NCBI GenBank assembly: GCA_946481615.1
Contig: CAMLOR010000047.1
Coordinates: 1-19,302 of the forward strand
DNA: 19,302 bases
Direction of reading: 5' to 3'
From: an uncultured Aquimonas sp.
GTDB lineage: Bacteria > Pseudomonadota > Gammaproteobacteria > Xanthomonadales > Xanthomonadaceae
Shown: positions 1 to 7,603 of the stretch, one piece after another
How the letters are laid out: the number at the start of each line of letters is the position of its first letter
Position numbering within the stretch: the first letter of the stretch is position 1
The notes under the pieces: generated by a model
Databases searched by the model: none
What the model was told of the DNA's origin: nothing
The model's input: only the letters and a program-made list of their open reading frames with translations
Program-made: the position numbers and the translations under genes

Positions 1-2
1 AC

Positions 3-1499
3 CGCATGTTCGACGTGCTGTTCGGCCTGCAGGGCCAGAACGACTGGTTCGGCGGTGCCGACTGGGAGGTGGGCCTGCACCACAACCGCTACGACATCGA
101 CACCGTCGGCAACGGCTACCTGATCCGCACCGCGCTGCAGCCGCTGATCGACGCCGGTTCGTACAACCCGTTCGGCGATCCCAACGATCCGGCCAACGCC
201 GCGGCCGTCGCTTCGGCCCAGCACACCACGCAGAAGTACTCGGAAACCCGCTACGCCGGCATCGACGGCCAGATCAACTTCGATCTGTTCGAGATGGCCA
301 ACGGCCCGGTGGGCTTCGCGGCCGGTTTCGACTACCGCGACGAGCGCTTCAGCGATGACGTCGACGCCCAGTCGTCGGCCGGCAACGTCTCGGGCACGGC
401 AGGCGGCGACTCGGGCGGCGAGCGCGCGGCCTACGCCGTGTTCGCGGAAGCGGTGTTCCCGTTGTTGCCGACGCTGAACCTGGACGTGGCCGCACGCTAC
501 GACCACTACAACGACTTCGGCAATTCGACCAATCCGAAGGTCTCGCTCGAGTGGCGCCCGATGGAATCGCTGCTGGTGCGCGGTTCGTGGGGCACGGGCT
601 TCCGCGCGCCGGATCTCTCGAGCCTGTACCAGTCGCCGCTGCAGTCGTTCAACGATGCGATCGACACGCGCGCCTGCCGCGACGCGGCCCAGGCACCCTT
701 CACCAACCTGCCGTTCGAGCCCTGCGAGGCGCGCCAGTACGAGAACGTCGCGGGCGGCAATCCCAACCTCGTGGCCGAAGAGTCGGAAAGCTGGAGCGTG
801 GGCGTCGTGGCCAGCCCCCTTGAGCGCCTGACCGTGAGCATCGACTACTACAACATCGTGCTCGAAGACCAGATCGGTTCGCTCACGCTGCAGGACATCC
901 TCAACCTGGAAGCGGAAGCCTGCGCGAGCGGCTCGCCGACGCAGTGCTCGGATCCGAACGTCATCCGCAATCCGAACAACGGCGCGATCCAGCTCATCAA
1001 CGCGGCGATCCAGAACATCGCCGGCGTCGAGACCGACGGCATCGACCTCGAAGCCGACTACAGCTTCGACACGGCCGTCGGCACCTTCAGCCAGAACCTG
1101 ACCATCAGCCACGTGCTGAACTACGACCAGGACGAAGGGCTCGGCGTCTTCCTCGAACAGCTCGACGAGGTGTTCGTGCCCGACATGCGCGCGCAACTCT
1201 CGCTGGGCTGGACCTCGGGCGATTTCTCGGCCGCCGTCATCGGCAACTACATCGGCGACAGCGAAGAGAAGACCAACCGCAACAACGCGCTGGGCTCGCG
1301 CGTGCCGGGCTGGACGACGTGGGACCTGCAGGCCTCGTGGTCGGCGCCGTGGAACGGCAAGGTGACGGTCGGCGTGCGCAACATCGGCGACCGCGACCCG
1401 CCGCTCAACAACGACGTGATCGCCGGGCCCTTCTACGCCAACTCGCAGTACGACTGGTACGGCCGCGTGCCCTACGTGCGCTACGAACAGAAGTTCTGA
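3..1499 (+). CDS. TonB-dependent outer-membrane receptor, C-terminal part (5' truncated by window edge)
   Basis: This is the C-terminal ~498 residues of an outer-membrane beta-barrel that would import a ligand using TonB-transmitted energy. The reading frame is already open at the window edge, so the plug domain and TonB box are missing. Seen here: the typical receptor phrase RGSWGTGFRAPDLSSLY, then GGNPNLVAEESESWSVGV, alternating barrel strands, the segment GVETDGIDLEADY, a late VGVRNIGDRDPP element, and a terminal Phe (YVRYEQKF) as expected of BAM substrates. Two cysteine pairs (TRAC...FEPC and EAC...TQC) probably form loop disulfides, a common trait of oligopeptide/carbohydrate-type receptors in xanthomonads. 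The substrate cannot be told from this part. A strong terminator follows, so the two downstream cytochromes are probably a separate unit. The family call is secure; the substrate is unknown. Confidence 0.93.
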   Translation, partial: RMFDVLFGLQGQNDWFGGADWEVGLHHNRYDIDTVGNGYLIRTALQPLIDAGSYNPFGDPNDPANAAAVASAQHTTQKYSETRYAGIDGQINFDLFEMANGPVGFAAGFDYRDERFSDDVDAQSSAGNVSGTAGGDSGGERAAYAVFAEAVFPLLPTLNLDVAARYDHYNDFGNSTNPKVSLEWRPMESLLVRGSWGTGFRAPDLSSLYQSPLQSFNDAIDTRACRDAAQAPFTNLPFEPCEARQYENVAGGNPNLVAEESESWSVGVVASPLERLTVSIDYYNIVLEDQIGSLTLQDILNLEAEACASGSPTQCSDPNVIRNPNNGAIQLINAAIQNIAGVETDGIDLEADYSFDTAVGTFSQNLTISHVLNYDQDEGLGVFLEQLDEVFVPDMRAQLSLGWTSGDFSAAVIGNYIGDSEEKTNRNNALGSRVPGWTTWDLQASWSAPWNGKVTVGVRNIGDRDPPLNNDVIAGPFYANSQYDWYGRVPYVRYEQKF

Positions 1500-1662
1500 G
1501 GCCACGCCGGGCACAGCGAAACAGCAAGGCCGGTCAAGGCAATCGGCAGGAAGTGCACGGTCGGCGCGGCGGGCTCGGTCTAAGCTTGCCGCGTCGGCCC
1601 GCCGAAGGAACGGCGGAGCCGGAGCGGATTCCGATCCGACGCCGGAGTGGAAACAGTTCGGG

Positions 1663-1692
1663 ACGCGCCGGTTCGCCGGCGCGTTTTTTTTT
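1663..1692 (+). terminator. Rho-independent terminator after the TonB-dependent receptor
   Basis: A perfect 9 bp stem (ACGCGCCGG / CCGGCGCGT) closed by a TTCG tetraloop is followed directly by an uninterrupted run of T residues. This is a textbook intrinsic terminator on the plus strand, 164 bp after the receptor stop codon. It separates the receptor from the cytochrome pair. The rest of the 1500-1743 gap shows no gene and no convincing promoter. Confidence 0.93.
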
Positions 1693-1743
1693 GCGGGCCG
1701 ACTTCGCTTGGCGCCCGCGGGCATGCGATGCACCATGGGCGGC

Positions 1744-2424
1744 ATGAAGCTCCATGCCTTGCTCCTCGTCCTCGCCGCCCTGCCGGCCTTCGCGCAGGAC
1801 GACCTCACCGAACGCCTCGCCGCCTGCAACGCCTGCCACGGCGAGCGCGGCGAGGGCCGCGTCGCCAACGAGTACTACCCGCACCTCGCGGGCAAGCCTG
1901 CCGGCTATCTGTTCGATCAGCTCAAGGCGTTCCGCGACGGGCGGCGCGCGTATCCGCAGATGAACTGGCTGATGCGCAACATGAGCGACGACTATCTCGG
2001 CGCCATCGCGCAGCACTTCGCGGCGTTCGAGCCGCGCACGCAGGCCGTCGCTCCCGCCGTCGACGAAAGCATCGCGGCGCGCGCGCGCCAGCTCGTCGAG
2101 CAAGGAGACGCGTCGCGCGACATCCCGCCCTGCGCGGCCTGCCACGGCGATAACCTCGCCGGACTCGAACCCGGCGTGCCAGCGCTCGTCGGGCTTCCCA
2201 CCGACTACGTCATCGCGCAGCTCGGTGCCTGGCGCACCGGCGTGCGCAGCGCACGCGCACCCGATTGCATGGCGCAGATCGCGCGCGCGCTCGAACCGGG
2301 CGATTTGCGGATCCTGGGCACCTGGCTCGCGGCGCAGGGTCACGAACAAGCGGTGCGTCCGGCGCCCGCGGGCAGCTTCACGTTGCCGCGCGAGTGCGGC
2401 AGCCTCGGCGGAGCGCAACCATGA
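1744..2424 (+). CDS. Diheme c-type cytochrome (cytochrome c4-like), periplasmic
   Basis: Electron-transfer protein of 226 residues with two covalent c-type haem sites. The chosen start (MKLHALLLVLAALPAFA) gives a clean Sec signal peptide with likely cleavage after A17, before QDD; upstream in-frame ATGs at 1708, 1723 and 1735 would spoil it. Haem motifs are CNACH (residues 28-32) and CAACH (130-134), each followed by G-rich residues as in class I cytochromes. Each haem half ends in a helix typical of a cytochrome c fold (DDYLGAIAQHFAAF; GDLRILGTWLAAQ), and Met residues near MNWLMRNM are candidate axial ligands. The tandem layout resembles cytochrome c4. The stop overlaps the next start in an ATGA, so the two cytochromes are translationally coupled and probably work in one chain. 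No dehydrogenase or oxidase subunit is adjacent, so the electron donor is unknown. Confidence 0.88.
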   Translation: MKLHALLLVLAALPAFAQDDLTERLAACNACHGERGEGRVANEYYPHLAGKPAGYLFDQLKAFRDGRRAYPQMNWLMRNMSDDYLGAIAQHFAAFEPRTQAVAPAVDESIAARARQLVEQGDASRDIPPCAACHGDNLAGLEPGVPALVGLPTDYVIAQLGAWRTGVRSARAPDCMAQIARALEPGDLRILGTWLAAQGHEQAVRPAPAGSFTLPRECGSLGGAQP

Positions 2425-3686
2425 AGCGGCGCCCTCGCCTGCTGTTCGCCGCCGCGATGGCGGTTCCCTTGCTGCTTGCGTTGCTCGCCGGTGGCGGCGT
2501 GCTGCTAATGCGGCAGGGCGGTCTCGAGCCATTCCGCGTTCCCGCCGGCGGATCGACGCCGCTGGCGCCGACGCCGCAGGTCCTGGAACGCGGCCGCTAC
2601 CTCGCCACGCTCGGCAATTGCGCCGGCTGCCACACCGCGCCCGGCGGCGCACGCTATGCGGGGGGACGCGCCTTCCGCACCGCCTACGGCACGGTCTACA
2701 GCAGCAACCTCACGCCCGATGCACGCCATGGCATCGGCGACTGGTCCACGGCGGAATTCCGCCACGCGATGCGGCACGGCGTCAGCCGCAACGGCGTGCT
2801 CTCGCCGGTGTTTCCGTACGCGAACTTCCGCCATCTCGCCGACGGGGATCTCGACGCGCTGCTGGCCTTCCTGCGCACGCAGCCCGCGTCCGAAGCCGAA
2901 CGCCGGCGCGCCGATTTCGACTTCCCCGCGAACCTGCCGGGCGCGATGGCCGGCTGGCGCCTGCTGTACTACCGCCCCGGCCCGGCGCTGCCGGCCGACG
3001 ATCGCGGCCGCTACCTCGTCGAAGGCATCGGCCACTGCGCGGTCTGCCACGGCGCGCGCGGCAGCTTCGGCTCGCAGGACGGCGGCCACGGCCTGCGCGG
3101 CGCGACGAACGCGGGCTGGTACGCGCCGCCCTTGCACGAAGCTTCGCTCACCCGTTTCGCGCCCGGCGAGGTCGCGCATTACCTGCGCGGCGGCGCACCG
3201 CAGGGCGTGGGCGCCTACGGCCGCATGGCCGACGTCATCGCCGGCAACCTGCAACACCTGACGCCGGCCGATGCCATGGCGATCGAAACTTCGCTGCGCA
3301 CCCTGCCCGCGCCGCGCGCGGCAAGCGCCCCGCCGCTGTCGCGGCGCGCCTCCGCCGATTCCCTGCAGGAAGGCCGCGACCTCTACGCCCAACACTGCGC
3401 CGACTGCCACGGCGCCGACGGCGAAGGCGAGCCCGGCAAATACCCCGCCCTCGCCCGCTCCAGCGCCCTCGCCGCCGACGACCCGGTCAACCTGGTCAAG
3501 CTCGTGCTGTTCGGCGCCGTCGCGCCGAGCACGCCGCTCAACCCGCGGCCGTACACCATGCCGGGGTTTGCGGAGCGCTTGCGTTCGACCGAGGTCGCAG
3601 CGCTCGCCAACTTCCTGCGGCGTCAGGCGAACGATGAAGCGGCGGCATTGACCGCCGAAGACGTGCAGGCGCTGGGCGGGCTCTGA
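2421..3686 (+). CDS. Membrane-anchored triheme c-type cytochrome (alcohol/gluconate dehydrogenase cytochrome c subunit family)
   Basis: A 421-residue protein with an N-terminal hydrophobic segment (about residues 8-30) after a basic MKRRPR, likely an uncleaved anchor. It has three haem-binding motifs: CAGCH (67-71), CAVCH (206-210) and CADCH (326-330). The stretch after haem 1 (SSNLTPDARHGIGDWSTAEF and HAMRHGVSRNGVLSPVFPY) is characteristic of the triheme cytochrome subunit that moves electrons from membrane-bound alcohol, aldehyde or gluconate dehydrogenases to ubiquinone or an oxidase. A Met candidate for haem 3 is visible (YTMPGF). The corresponding site of haem 1 reads PVFPY rather than PAMPY, so its sixth ligand may differ. 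The start is set by the ATGA overlap with the upstream diheme gene; an earlier in-frame ATG at 2265 lies inside that gene. No catalytic dehydrogenase subunit is present beside it. The gene ends 7 bp from the convergent Fic gene. Confidence 0.87.
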   Translation: MKRRPRLLFAAAMAVPLLLALLAGGGVLLMRQGGLEPFRVPAGGSTPLAPTPQVLERGRYLATLGNCAGCHTAPGGARYAGGRAFRTAYGTVYSSNLTPDARHGIGDWSTAEFRHAMRHGVSRNGVLSPVFPYANFRHLADGDLDALLAFLRTQPASEAERRRADFDFPANLPGAMAGWRLLYYRPGPALPADDRGRYLVEGIGHCAVCHGARGSFGSQDGGHGLRGATNAGWYAPPLHEASLTRFAPGEVAHYLRGGAPQGVGAYGRMADVIAGNLQHLTPADAMAIETSLRTLPAPRAASAPPLSRRASADSLQEGRDLYAQHCADCHGADGEGEPGKYPALARSSALAADDPVNLVKLVLFGAVAPSTPLNPRPYTMPGFAERLRSTEVAALANFLRRQANDEAAALTAEDVQALGGL

Positions 3687-3693
3687 GCGTCCG

Positions 3694-5022
3694 CTACAGC
3701 AATCGCGATTCGAGGTCCGGCGGGACCCCGTAGACGAATTTCTTCCCGGCCCTCGATGCCGTCAACCAATGGCGTGCGACGAGCCCCTGCAGATCGCTGC
3801 GGGCCGTGATGATGCTGACCCGGTGAGAGTTCGCATGGGACTCGTGCGTGTAGAGCTGATCCGGGTTGCGCAGCGCATGGTCGAGCAACGCAAGCTGCCG
3901 GTGGTTGAGGTCGCCGCGTCCCTGCAGCTTTCGGCGCAGCTGGCTGCGCGCCCGGCTCTTTCGCCCGACGTAATCGAAAATCTCGGCAACGGCCTCTTCG
4001 AGCACCTGCAGCTGCTGCAGCACGAAATACGTTGCATCCTGCTCATCGCTTTCGACCTGCTGGTAGGCCAGCTCGTACGGATGGCGCTGTCGATAGATCG
4101 GACGCGATATCGAAAGGAATTCGGTGAGCCAGTAGCCGCGCCGCAGCATCGACCAGTAGAACAGCGCCCGTGCGGTGCGGCCATTGCCATCGGCGAAGGG
4201 GTGGTCGCACGCAAGCTGGAAATGAAGCAGGATCGACCGGACCACCGGATGGACGTACTGCCCCGCGACGGTGTCGTCTTCGTTGGCGAATTCGACCAGC
4301 CGCGCCATGCGAGCGGGAAGCTGGCCGGCCGGCGGCGGGTGATAGACATCCCGGTGCAAGCGGTTGTCGTGCACGGCGACGCGCGGCTCGTCCACCCGTT
4401 GCAGCCTTCCCGCGGCGGCCGGATCCTTGAGCGTGCCCTCGGTGAGGATGCGGTGCAGTTCGAGGACTGCTTCCACCGTCAACGCGTGGCCGGCCATTTC
4501 CCGGATGCGCAACATGGCACGGTAGTTGTTGACGATCATCCGTTCGTCGTTGTTGATCGGGGCCGCGTTCGATCTCAACAGTTCCTTCGCAGCTTCCCGT
4601 GTACTGACGGCTCCCTCGAAAAGACTCGAGTGGATGGCCTCCTCCATCAGCGAGCTTGCGATGAACTGATCGCGCGTCGATTCGGAGCGGACTTCTTCCG
4701 GGATGGAGACTCGCCCGCCGATCAGCCGGTCCATGCCGGCGACCGCGGCATCGATCCGCGCGTGCCGGCTCACCGTCAATGCCTTGCCATCGACGGCCTG
4801 GAGCCTAGGGAAAATCAGGCGGCTCGAACCGCGCTTGAGCTTCAGGGCCAGCCACCATTCGAGTGACGTCATTCCCTGGGGAGGGGGAAGATGGCGCAAC
4901 TTCTCCCAATGCAGATAGTCCGCGTCCGGGAGCGTCGGGGACAGCGCAAAAAGCTGCAGGAGCCTGGCGGGATCCAGCGACTTCAGCTTCTCGGAGGTCG
5001 GTGCGCGAGGGAAAGGCTTCAT
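3694..5022 (-). CDS. Fic-domain protein (probable AMP-transferase) with N-terminal inhibitory motif and C-terminal winged-helix-like region
   Basis: A 442-residue Fic-family protein; Fic enzymes usually transfer AMP from ATP to a hydroxyl side chain of a protein. The catalytic loop HPFADGNGRTAR (residues 274-285) matches HxFx(D/E)GNGRxxR in full, so an active enzyme is expected. Upstream, SSLFEG (132-137) fits the (S/T)xxxE(G/N) inhibitory motif of class II Fic proteins, whose Glu obstructs ATP binding. The last ~70 residues (LLDHALRNPDQLYTHESH..., ARSDLQGLVARHWL, FVYGVP) look like a winged helix-turn-helix, suggesting DNA binding. I chose the ATG at 5022; a TTG at 5040 would add six residues (MCNLKQ), and neither has a good Shine-Dalgarno. 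Two lines counted inside the gene gave 55% and 60% GC, lower than its neighbours, hinting at transfer. No antitoxin gene is adjacent. An inverted repeat covers its start. Confidence 0.9.
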   Translation of the reverse strand: MKPFPRAPTSEKLKSLDPARLLQLFALSPTLPDADYLHWEKLRHLPPPQGMTSLEWWLALKLKRGSSRLIFPRLQAVDGKALTVSRHARIDAAVAGMDRLIGGRVSIPEEVRSESTRDQFIASSLMEEAIHSSLFEGAVSTREAAKELLRSNAAPINNDERMIVNNYRAMLRIREMAGHALTVEAVLELHRILTEGTLKDPAAAGRLQRVDEPRVAVHDNRLHRDVYHPPPAGQLPARMARLVEFANEDDTVAGQYVHPVVRSILLHFQLACDHPFADGNGRTARALFYWSMLRRGYWLTEFLSISRPIYRQRHPYELAYQQVESDEQDATYFVLQQLQVLEEAVAEIFDYVGRKSRARSQLRRKLQGRGDLNHRQLALLDHALRNPDQLYTHESHANSHRVSIITARSDLQGLVARHWLTASRAGKKFVYGVPPDLESRLL

Positions 5023-5055
5023 TTGCTTTAAGTTACACAAAAACTTAAAGCAAAT
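5021..5055. promoter_or_regulatory. Perfect 14+14 bp inverted repeat over the Fic gene start (candidate autoregulatory operator)
   Basis: ATTTGCTTTAAGTT (5021-5034) is followed after 7 nt (ACACAAA) by its exact reverse complement AACTTAAAGCAAAT (5042-5055). The left arm contains two bases of the Fic ATG, and the right arm lies in the leader. The site is AT-rich within a GC-rich chromosome. Because the Fic protein has a C-terminal winged-helix-like region, the simplest reading is an operator for autorepression. A 5'-UTR hairpin that hides the start codon is the alternative. The repeat is seen directly; the function is inferred. Confidence 0.6.
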
Positions 5056-5082
5056 CTATCGAACTGTCTCCGGCACAAATCA

Positions 5083-5110
5083 TTGAATCGAAAAGGATAA
5101 CCTCGATATT
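5083..5110 (+). promoter_or_regulatory. Candidate sigma-70 promoter for the pyrophosphatase gene
   Basis: TTGAAT (5083-5088) and GATATT (5105-5110) are separated by 16 bp and lie 70 bp before the pyrophosphatase start codon. Each box matches 4 of 6 consensus positions. The line 5041-5100 is only about 37% GC (my count), as expected for a promoter region here. The assignment is by pattern only. Confidence 0.4.
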
Positions 5111-5179
5111 GTGCGTCGCACCATCGATCACGGTAAGCTTCGCGCCCTCCGATTCCTCCAACCTCTTCAGAGAGCTGCC

Positions 5180-5731
5180 ATGGGCCTCGACCTCGTCGCC
5201 ACCGGCCGTGACGTGCCGAACGAAATCAACGTCATCATCGAGATCCCGAAGGATGCCGAGCCGGTCAAGTACGAGGTCGACAAGGCCACCGGCGCGATCT
5301 TCGTGGACCGCATCCTTTCCACGCCGATGCGCTATCCGTGCAACTACGGCTACGTGCCGCACACGCTGTGCGGCGACGGCGATCCGGCCGACGTGCTGGT
5401 GATCCTGCCGTTGCCGCTGATCCCGGGTTCGGTGATCCGCTGCCGCCCGGTCGGCATGCTGCAGATGACCGACGAGGCCGGCACCGACACCAAGCTGCTG
5501 GCCGTGCCGGTGGACAAGGTATTCTCGGGTTACTCGCACATCACCGACATCGACCAGGTGTCGAAGCACTGGCTCGAGCGCATCGGCCACTTCTTCGAGC
5601 ACTACAAGGATCTCGAAAAGGGCAAGTGGGTGAAGCTCGACGGCTGGCACGGCGCCGAAGCGGCGCGTGCCGAGATCGTCGAATCGGTGCAGCGCTACAA
5701 CGCGATGCCGGAAGCCGACAAGAAATTCTGA
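5180..5731 (+). CDS. ppa: Inorganic pyrophosphatase, family I
   Basis: Soluble cytoplasmic enzyme hydrolysing PPi to two phosphates, which pulls biosynthetic reactions forward. At 183 residues it is close to the E. coli enzyme (about 175). Active-site elements line up: E21, K30 and E32 ([15 protein letters not shown]), R44 (FVDRIL), Y56 (CNYGYVP), the metal-binding aspartates D66, D68 and D71 in DGDPADVLV, and a late [11 protein letters not shown]. The signature position between P and D is Ala where Leu/Val/Ile is usual, a mild variation. The start at MGLDLVATG matches the family's N-terminus and follows an AGAG-rich leader; an in-frame ATG at 5111 would add 23 unrelated residues. The gene is divergent from fic, and its 3' end overlaps the convergent dioxygenase-sulfotransferase gene by 37 bp. 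Confidence 0.95.
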   Translation: MGLDLVATGRDVPNEINVIIEIPKDAEPVKYEVDKATGAIFVDRILSTPMRYPCNYGYVPHTLCGDGDPADVLVILPLPLIPGSVIRCRPVGMLQMTDEAGTDTKLLAVPVDKVFSGYSHITDIDQVSKHWLERIGHFFEHYKDLEKGKWVKLDGWHGAEAARAEIVESVQRYNAMPEADKKF

Positions 5732-7542
5732 GCCCGCTCGATGACCGGCGCGAGGCGGGGCAGCACGGCCTCGACCTCGGCCGCGTTCTTCTTCCACTTC
5801 TCCGGGTCCGGTGCCGAGAGCGTGTGCTGGGCCAGCGGCAGCGGGCCGTCGATGGGGCGGTCCCATTCGAACTCGAAGGCCTCGCACAGGCGCAAGGCTT
5901 CGCCCTGCGGATCGGCCAGCACGCGCGCGTAGCTGGTGCACACGACGCGGTCCTTCGGCAGCGCTTCGAGGTCGTCGAGCATCGTGGTGAGCGTGCGCTC
6001 CCACTGCGCGGCGACGACTTCGTTGAGCGGCAGGCCGACGAGATCGCGCCAGCCGGGCACCAGCACCATCGACCACTTCAGCGGCTGCCAGCCGGGCAGG
6101 TTCGGATACGTGACGAAATGCCCGCTGCGCCAGGCGTCCATCATGCTCGACAGGCACTGGCGCGGGTCGCGGTAGAGGAACAGGAAACGCGCTTCCGGGA
6201 AGGCTTCGAGCAGGAACGGGATGCGCAGCGCGTTCTTCGGCGTCTTCTCCAGCATGCGGACCTCGCCCACCGCCGAGCGGCCGTCGCGGTCCTTGAGTTC
6301 CTCGAAGAAGCGCTGGCGCAGGTCCTTGACGATGGCGGGTTTCGCGTCGTCCTTCGTGAGGCGGTTCGAATCGAAACCGCGCATGCGCGGCTGCAGGTCG
6401 GGAATGCCTTCGAGCAGCGGATGGTTCTCGCCGCCCAGGGTGTAGACATCCCTCGCCTTCGCCAGCGTCTCGAACAGCATCGTCGAGCCCGAGCGCGGCG
6501 ACGAGAGCAGGAACACCGGGCGATCGAACAGGCGGTCCTGTTTCGGCACGCTCACGGCCGCAGGCGCGGAGGCCACCGGCTCGCGCGGTTCGTATTCCGC
6601 CACCACCTGCTGGCGATCGCTCAGCGCCACTTTCAACACCAGGGCCTGGATGCACTCGTAGATGCCGCCCTGGTTGCGCAGCGGCTGCTGCATCGCGCAG
6701 GCGCGCAGGTCGCGGTCGAAGGCGTCGAGCGCGGCGCGGTACTCGGGCCAGCCGGTCTTCGCTTCGCCGTGCAGCGCCCATAGCGACTGCCACAGCCGGA
6801 TGAACTTTCCGCAGACCTGGTGCACCTGCGCCAGGCGCGGATTCGGCAAGGCATCGCCGAGCACGAAACCGATGTGGTCGCGCAATTCCCACGGCGTCAT
6901 CACCACCGGCAGATTGACCGACTCCAGGCGCAATTCCGGCTTCGTCGCACCCGGCGCGACGAAGCGCGGCGTCCAGTCCGGCGTGTTGGCATCGTGCGCA
7001 CGGCCGCCGGAAAGCAGCTTCCAGAAATCCTCGCCGCCGACGCTGTCCACGACCAGATGCGTGCGCGCCTGCACCGCGTCGTTCACCACGCGATGACGGC
7101 GCCAGGTGTCGAAGATCCAGCACTCGCCGGCCTTCATGTTCACCACCGCCTCGCCACAGTAGAACTGCACCGTCGGCTGCGTGGTGATGGGCACGTGGAT
7201 GCGCATCCGCTCGCGCCAGTAGTAATTGATGTCGATGTGCGCGCTGGCTTCCGCGTGCCCCGACAGCCGCATCAGCCGCGTGCGGCCGATGACGCAGCCC
7301 AGGCTCGCCAGCACCTCCTGCAGATACGGGCAGTGTTCGAGATAGGGCGTGGGCCGCATCGGGCCGGAGGTCGATTCGCTGGTCGGATCGCCTTCGGAGG
7401 CGATGAACGGCAGCGCGGAATTGCCGACGAAGCCCTGCGGATGCGGGCGCCACGGCGCTTCGCCGAGGGCATCGATTTCGGCCGCGAGACGCGCGGCGTC
7501 GAAGGCCAGCGGCAGCTGGACGAAGGGGACCTGGAGTTGCAT
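5695..7542 (-). CDS. Fusion protein: aspartyl/asparaginyl beta-hydroxylase-type dioxygenase + sulfotransferase
   Basis: A 615-residue two-domain enzyme. Residues ~1-170 look like the aspartyl/asparaginyl beta-hydroxylase family (PF05118): the iron facial triad is visible as H102-x-D104 ([20 protein letters not shown]) and H150, with R160 as the 2-oxoglutarate ligand ([19 protein letters not shown]). A mostly helical linker (~200-335) follows. Residues ~340-600 are a PAPS-dependent sulfotransferase: 5'-phosphosulfate loop [14 protein letters not shown] (347-360), [13 protein letters not shown] (432-444), and 3'-phosphate motif [16 protein letters not shown] (456-471). All key residues are present, so both halves may be active. 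There is no signal peptide, so it is cytoplasmic. The fusion suggests hydroxylation and sulfation of one substrate. That substrate could be a protein, peptide or lipid, since the lipid A hydroxylase LpxO is in the same dioxygenase family. The last 37 bp overlap ppa tail to tail. Confidence 0.88.
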   Translation of the reverse strand: MQLQVPFVQLPLAFDAARLAAEIDALGEAPWRPHPQGFVGNSALPFIASEGDPTSESTSGPMRPTPYLEHCPYLQEVLASLGCVIGRTRLMRLSGHAEASAHIDINYYWRERMRIHVPITTQPTVQFYCGEAVVNMKAGECWIFDTWRRHRVVNDAVQARTHLVVDSVGGEDFWKLLSGGRAHDANTPDWTPRFVAPGATKPELRLESVNLPVVMTPWELRDHIGFVLGDALPNPRLAQVHQVCGKFIRLWQSLWALHGEAKTGWPEYRAALDAFDRDLRACAMQQPLRNQGGIYECIQALVLKVALSDRQQVVAEYEPREPVASAPAAVSVPKQDRLFDRPVFLLSSPRSGSTMLFETLAKARDVYTLGGENHPLLEGIPDLQPRMRGFDSNRLTKDDAKPAIVKDLRQRFFEELKDRDGRSAVGEVRMLEKTPKNALRIPFLLEAFPEARFLFLYRDPRQCLSSMMDAWRSGHFVTYPNLPGWQPLKWSMVLVPGWRDLVGLPLNEVVAAQWERTLTTMLDDLEALPKDRVVCTSYARVLADPQGEALRLCEAFEFEWDRPIDGPLPLAQHTLSAPDPEKWKKNAAEVEAVLPRLAPVIERAQNFLSASGIAL

Positions 7543-7603
7543 GGACGTATTGTGCCGCAGGTGACGCCCGGTTAGCGTGGGCGCCCTTGCCCGGGAGTGC
7601 CCG

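Noticed and set aside
3769..4866. Plus-strand open frame of 365 codons opposite the Fic gene
   Set aside because: It lacks recognisable domains and lies wholly antisense to a gene with complete Fic motifs.
3694..5022. Two-gene Fic toxin-antitoxin (FicT/FicA) module
   Set aside because: No small antitoxin gene is adjacent; the inhibitory motif is within the Fic protein itself.
3694..5060. Fic gene as part of an insertion element or integron
   Set aside because: No transposase, terminal repeats, target duplications or tRNA attachment site were seen. Only composition suggests transfer.
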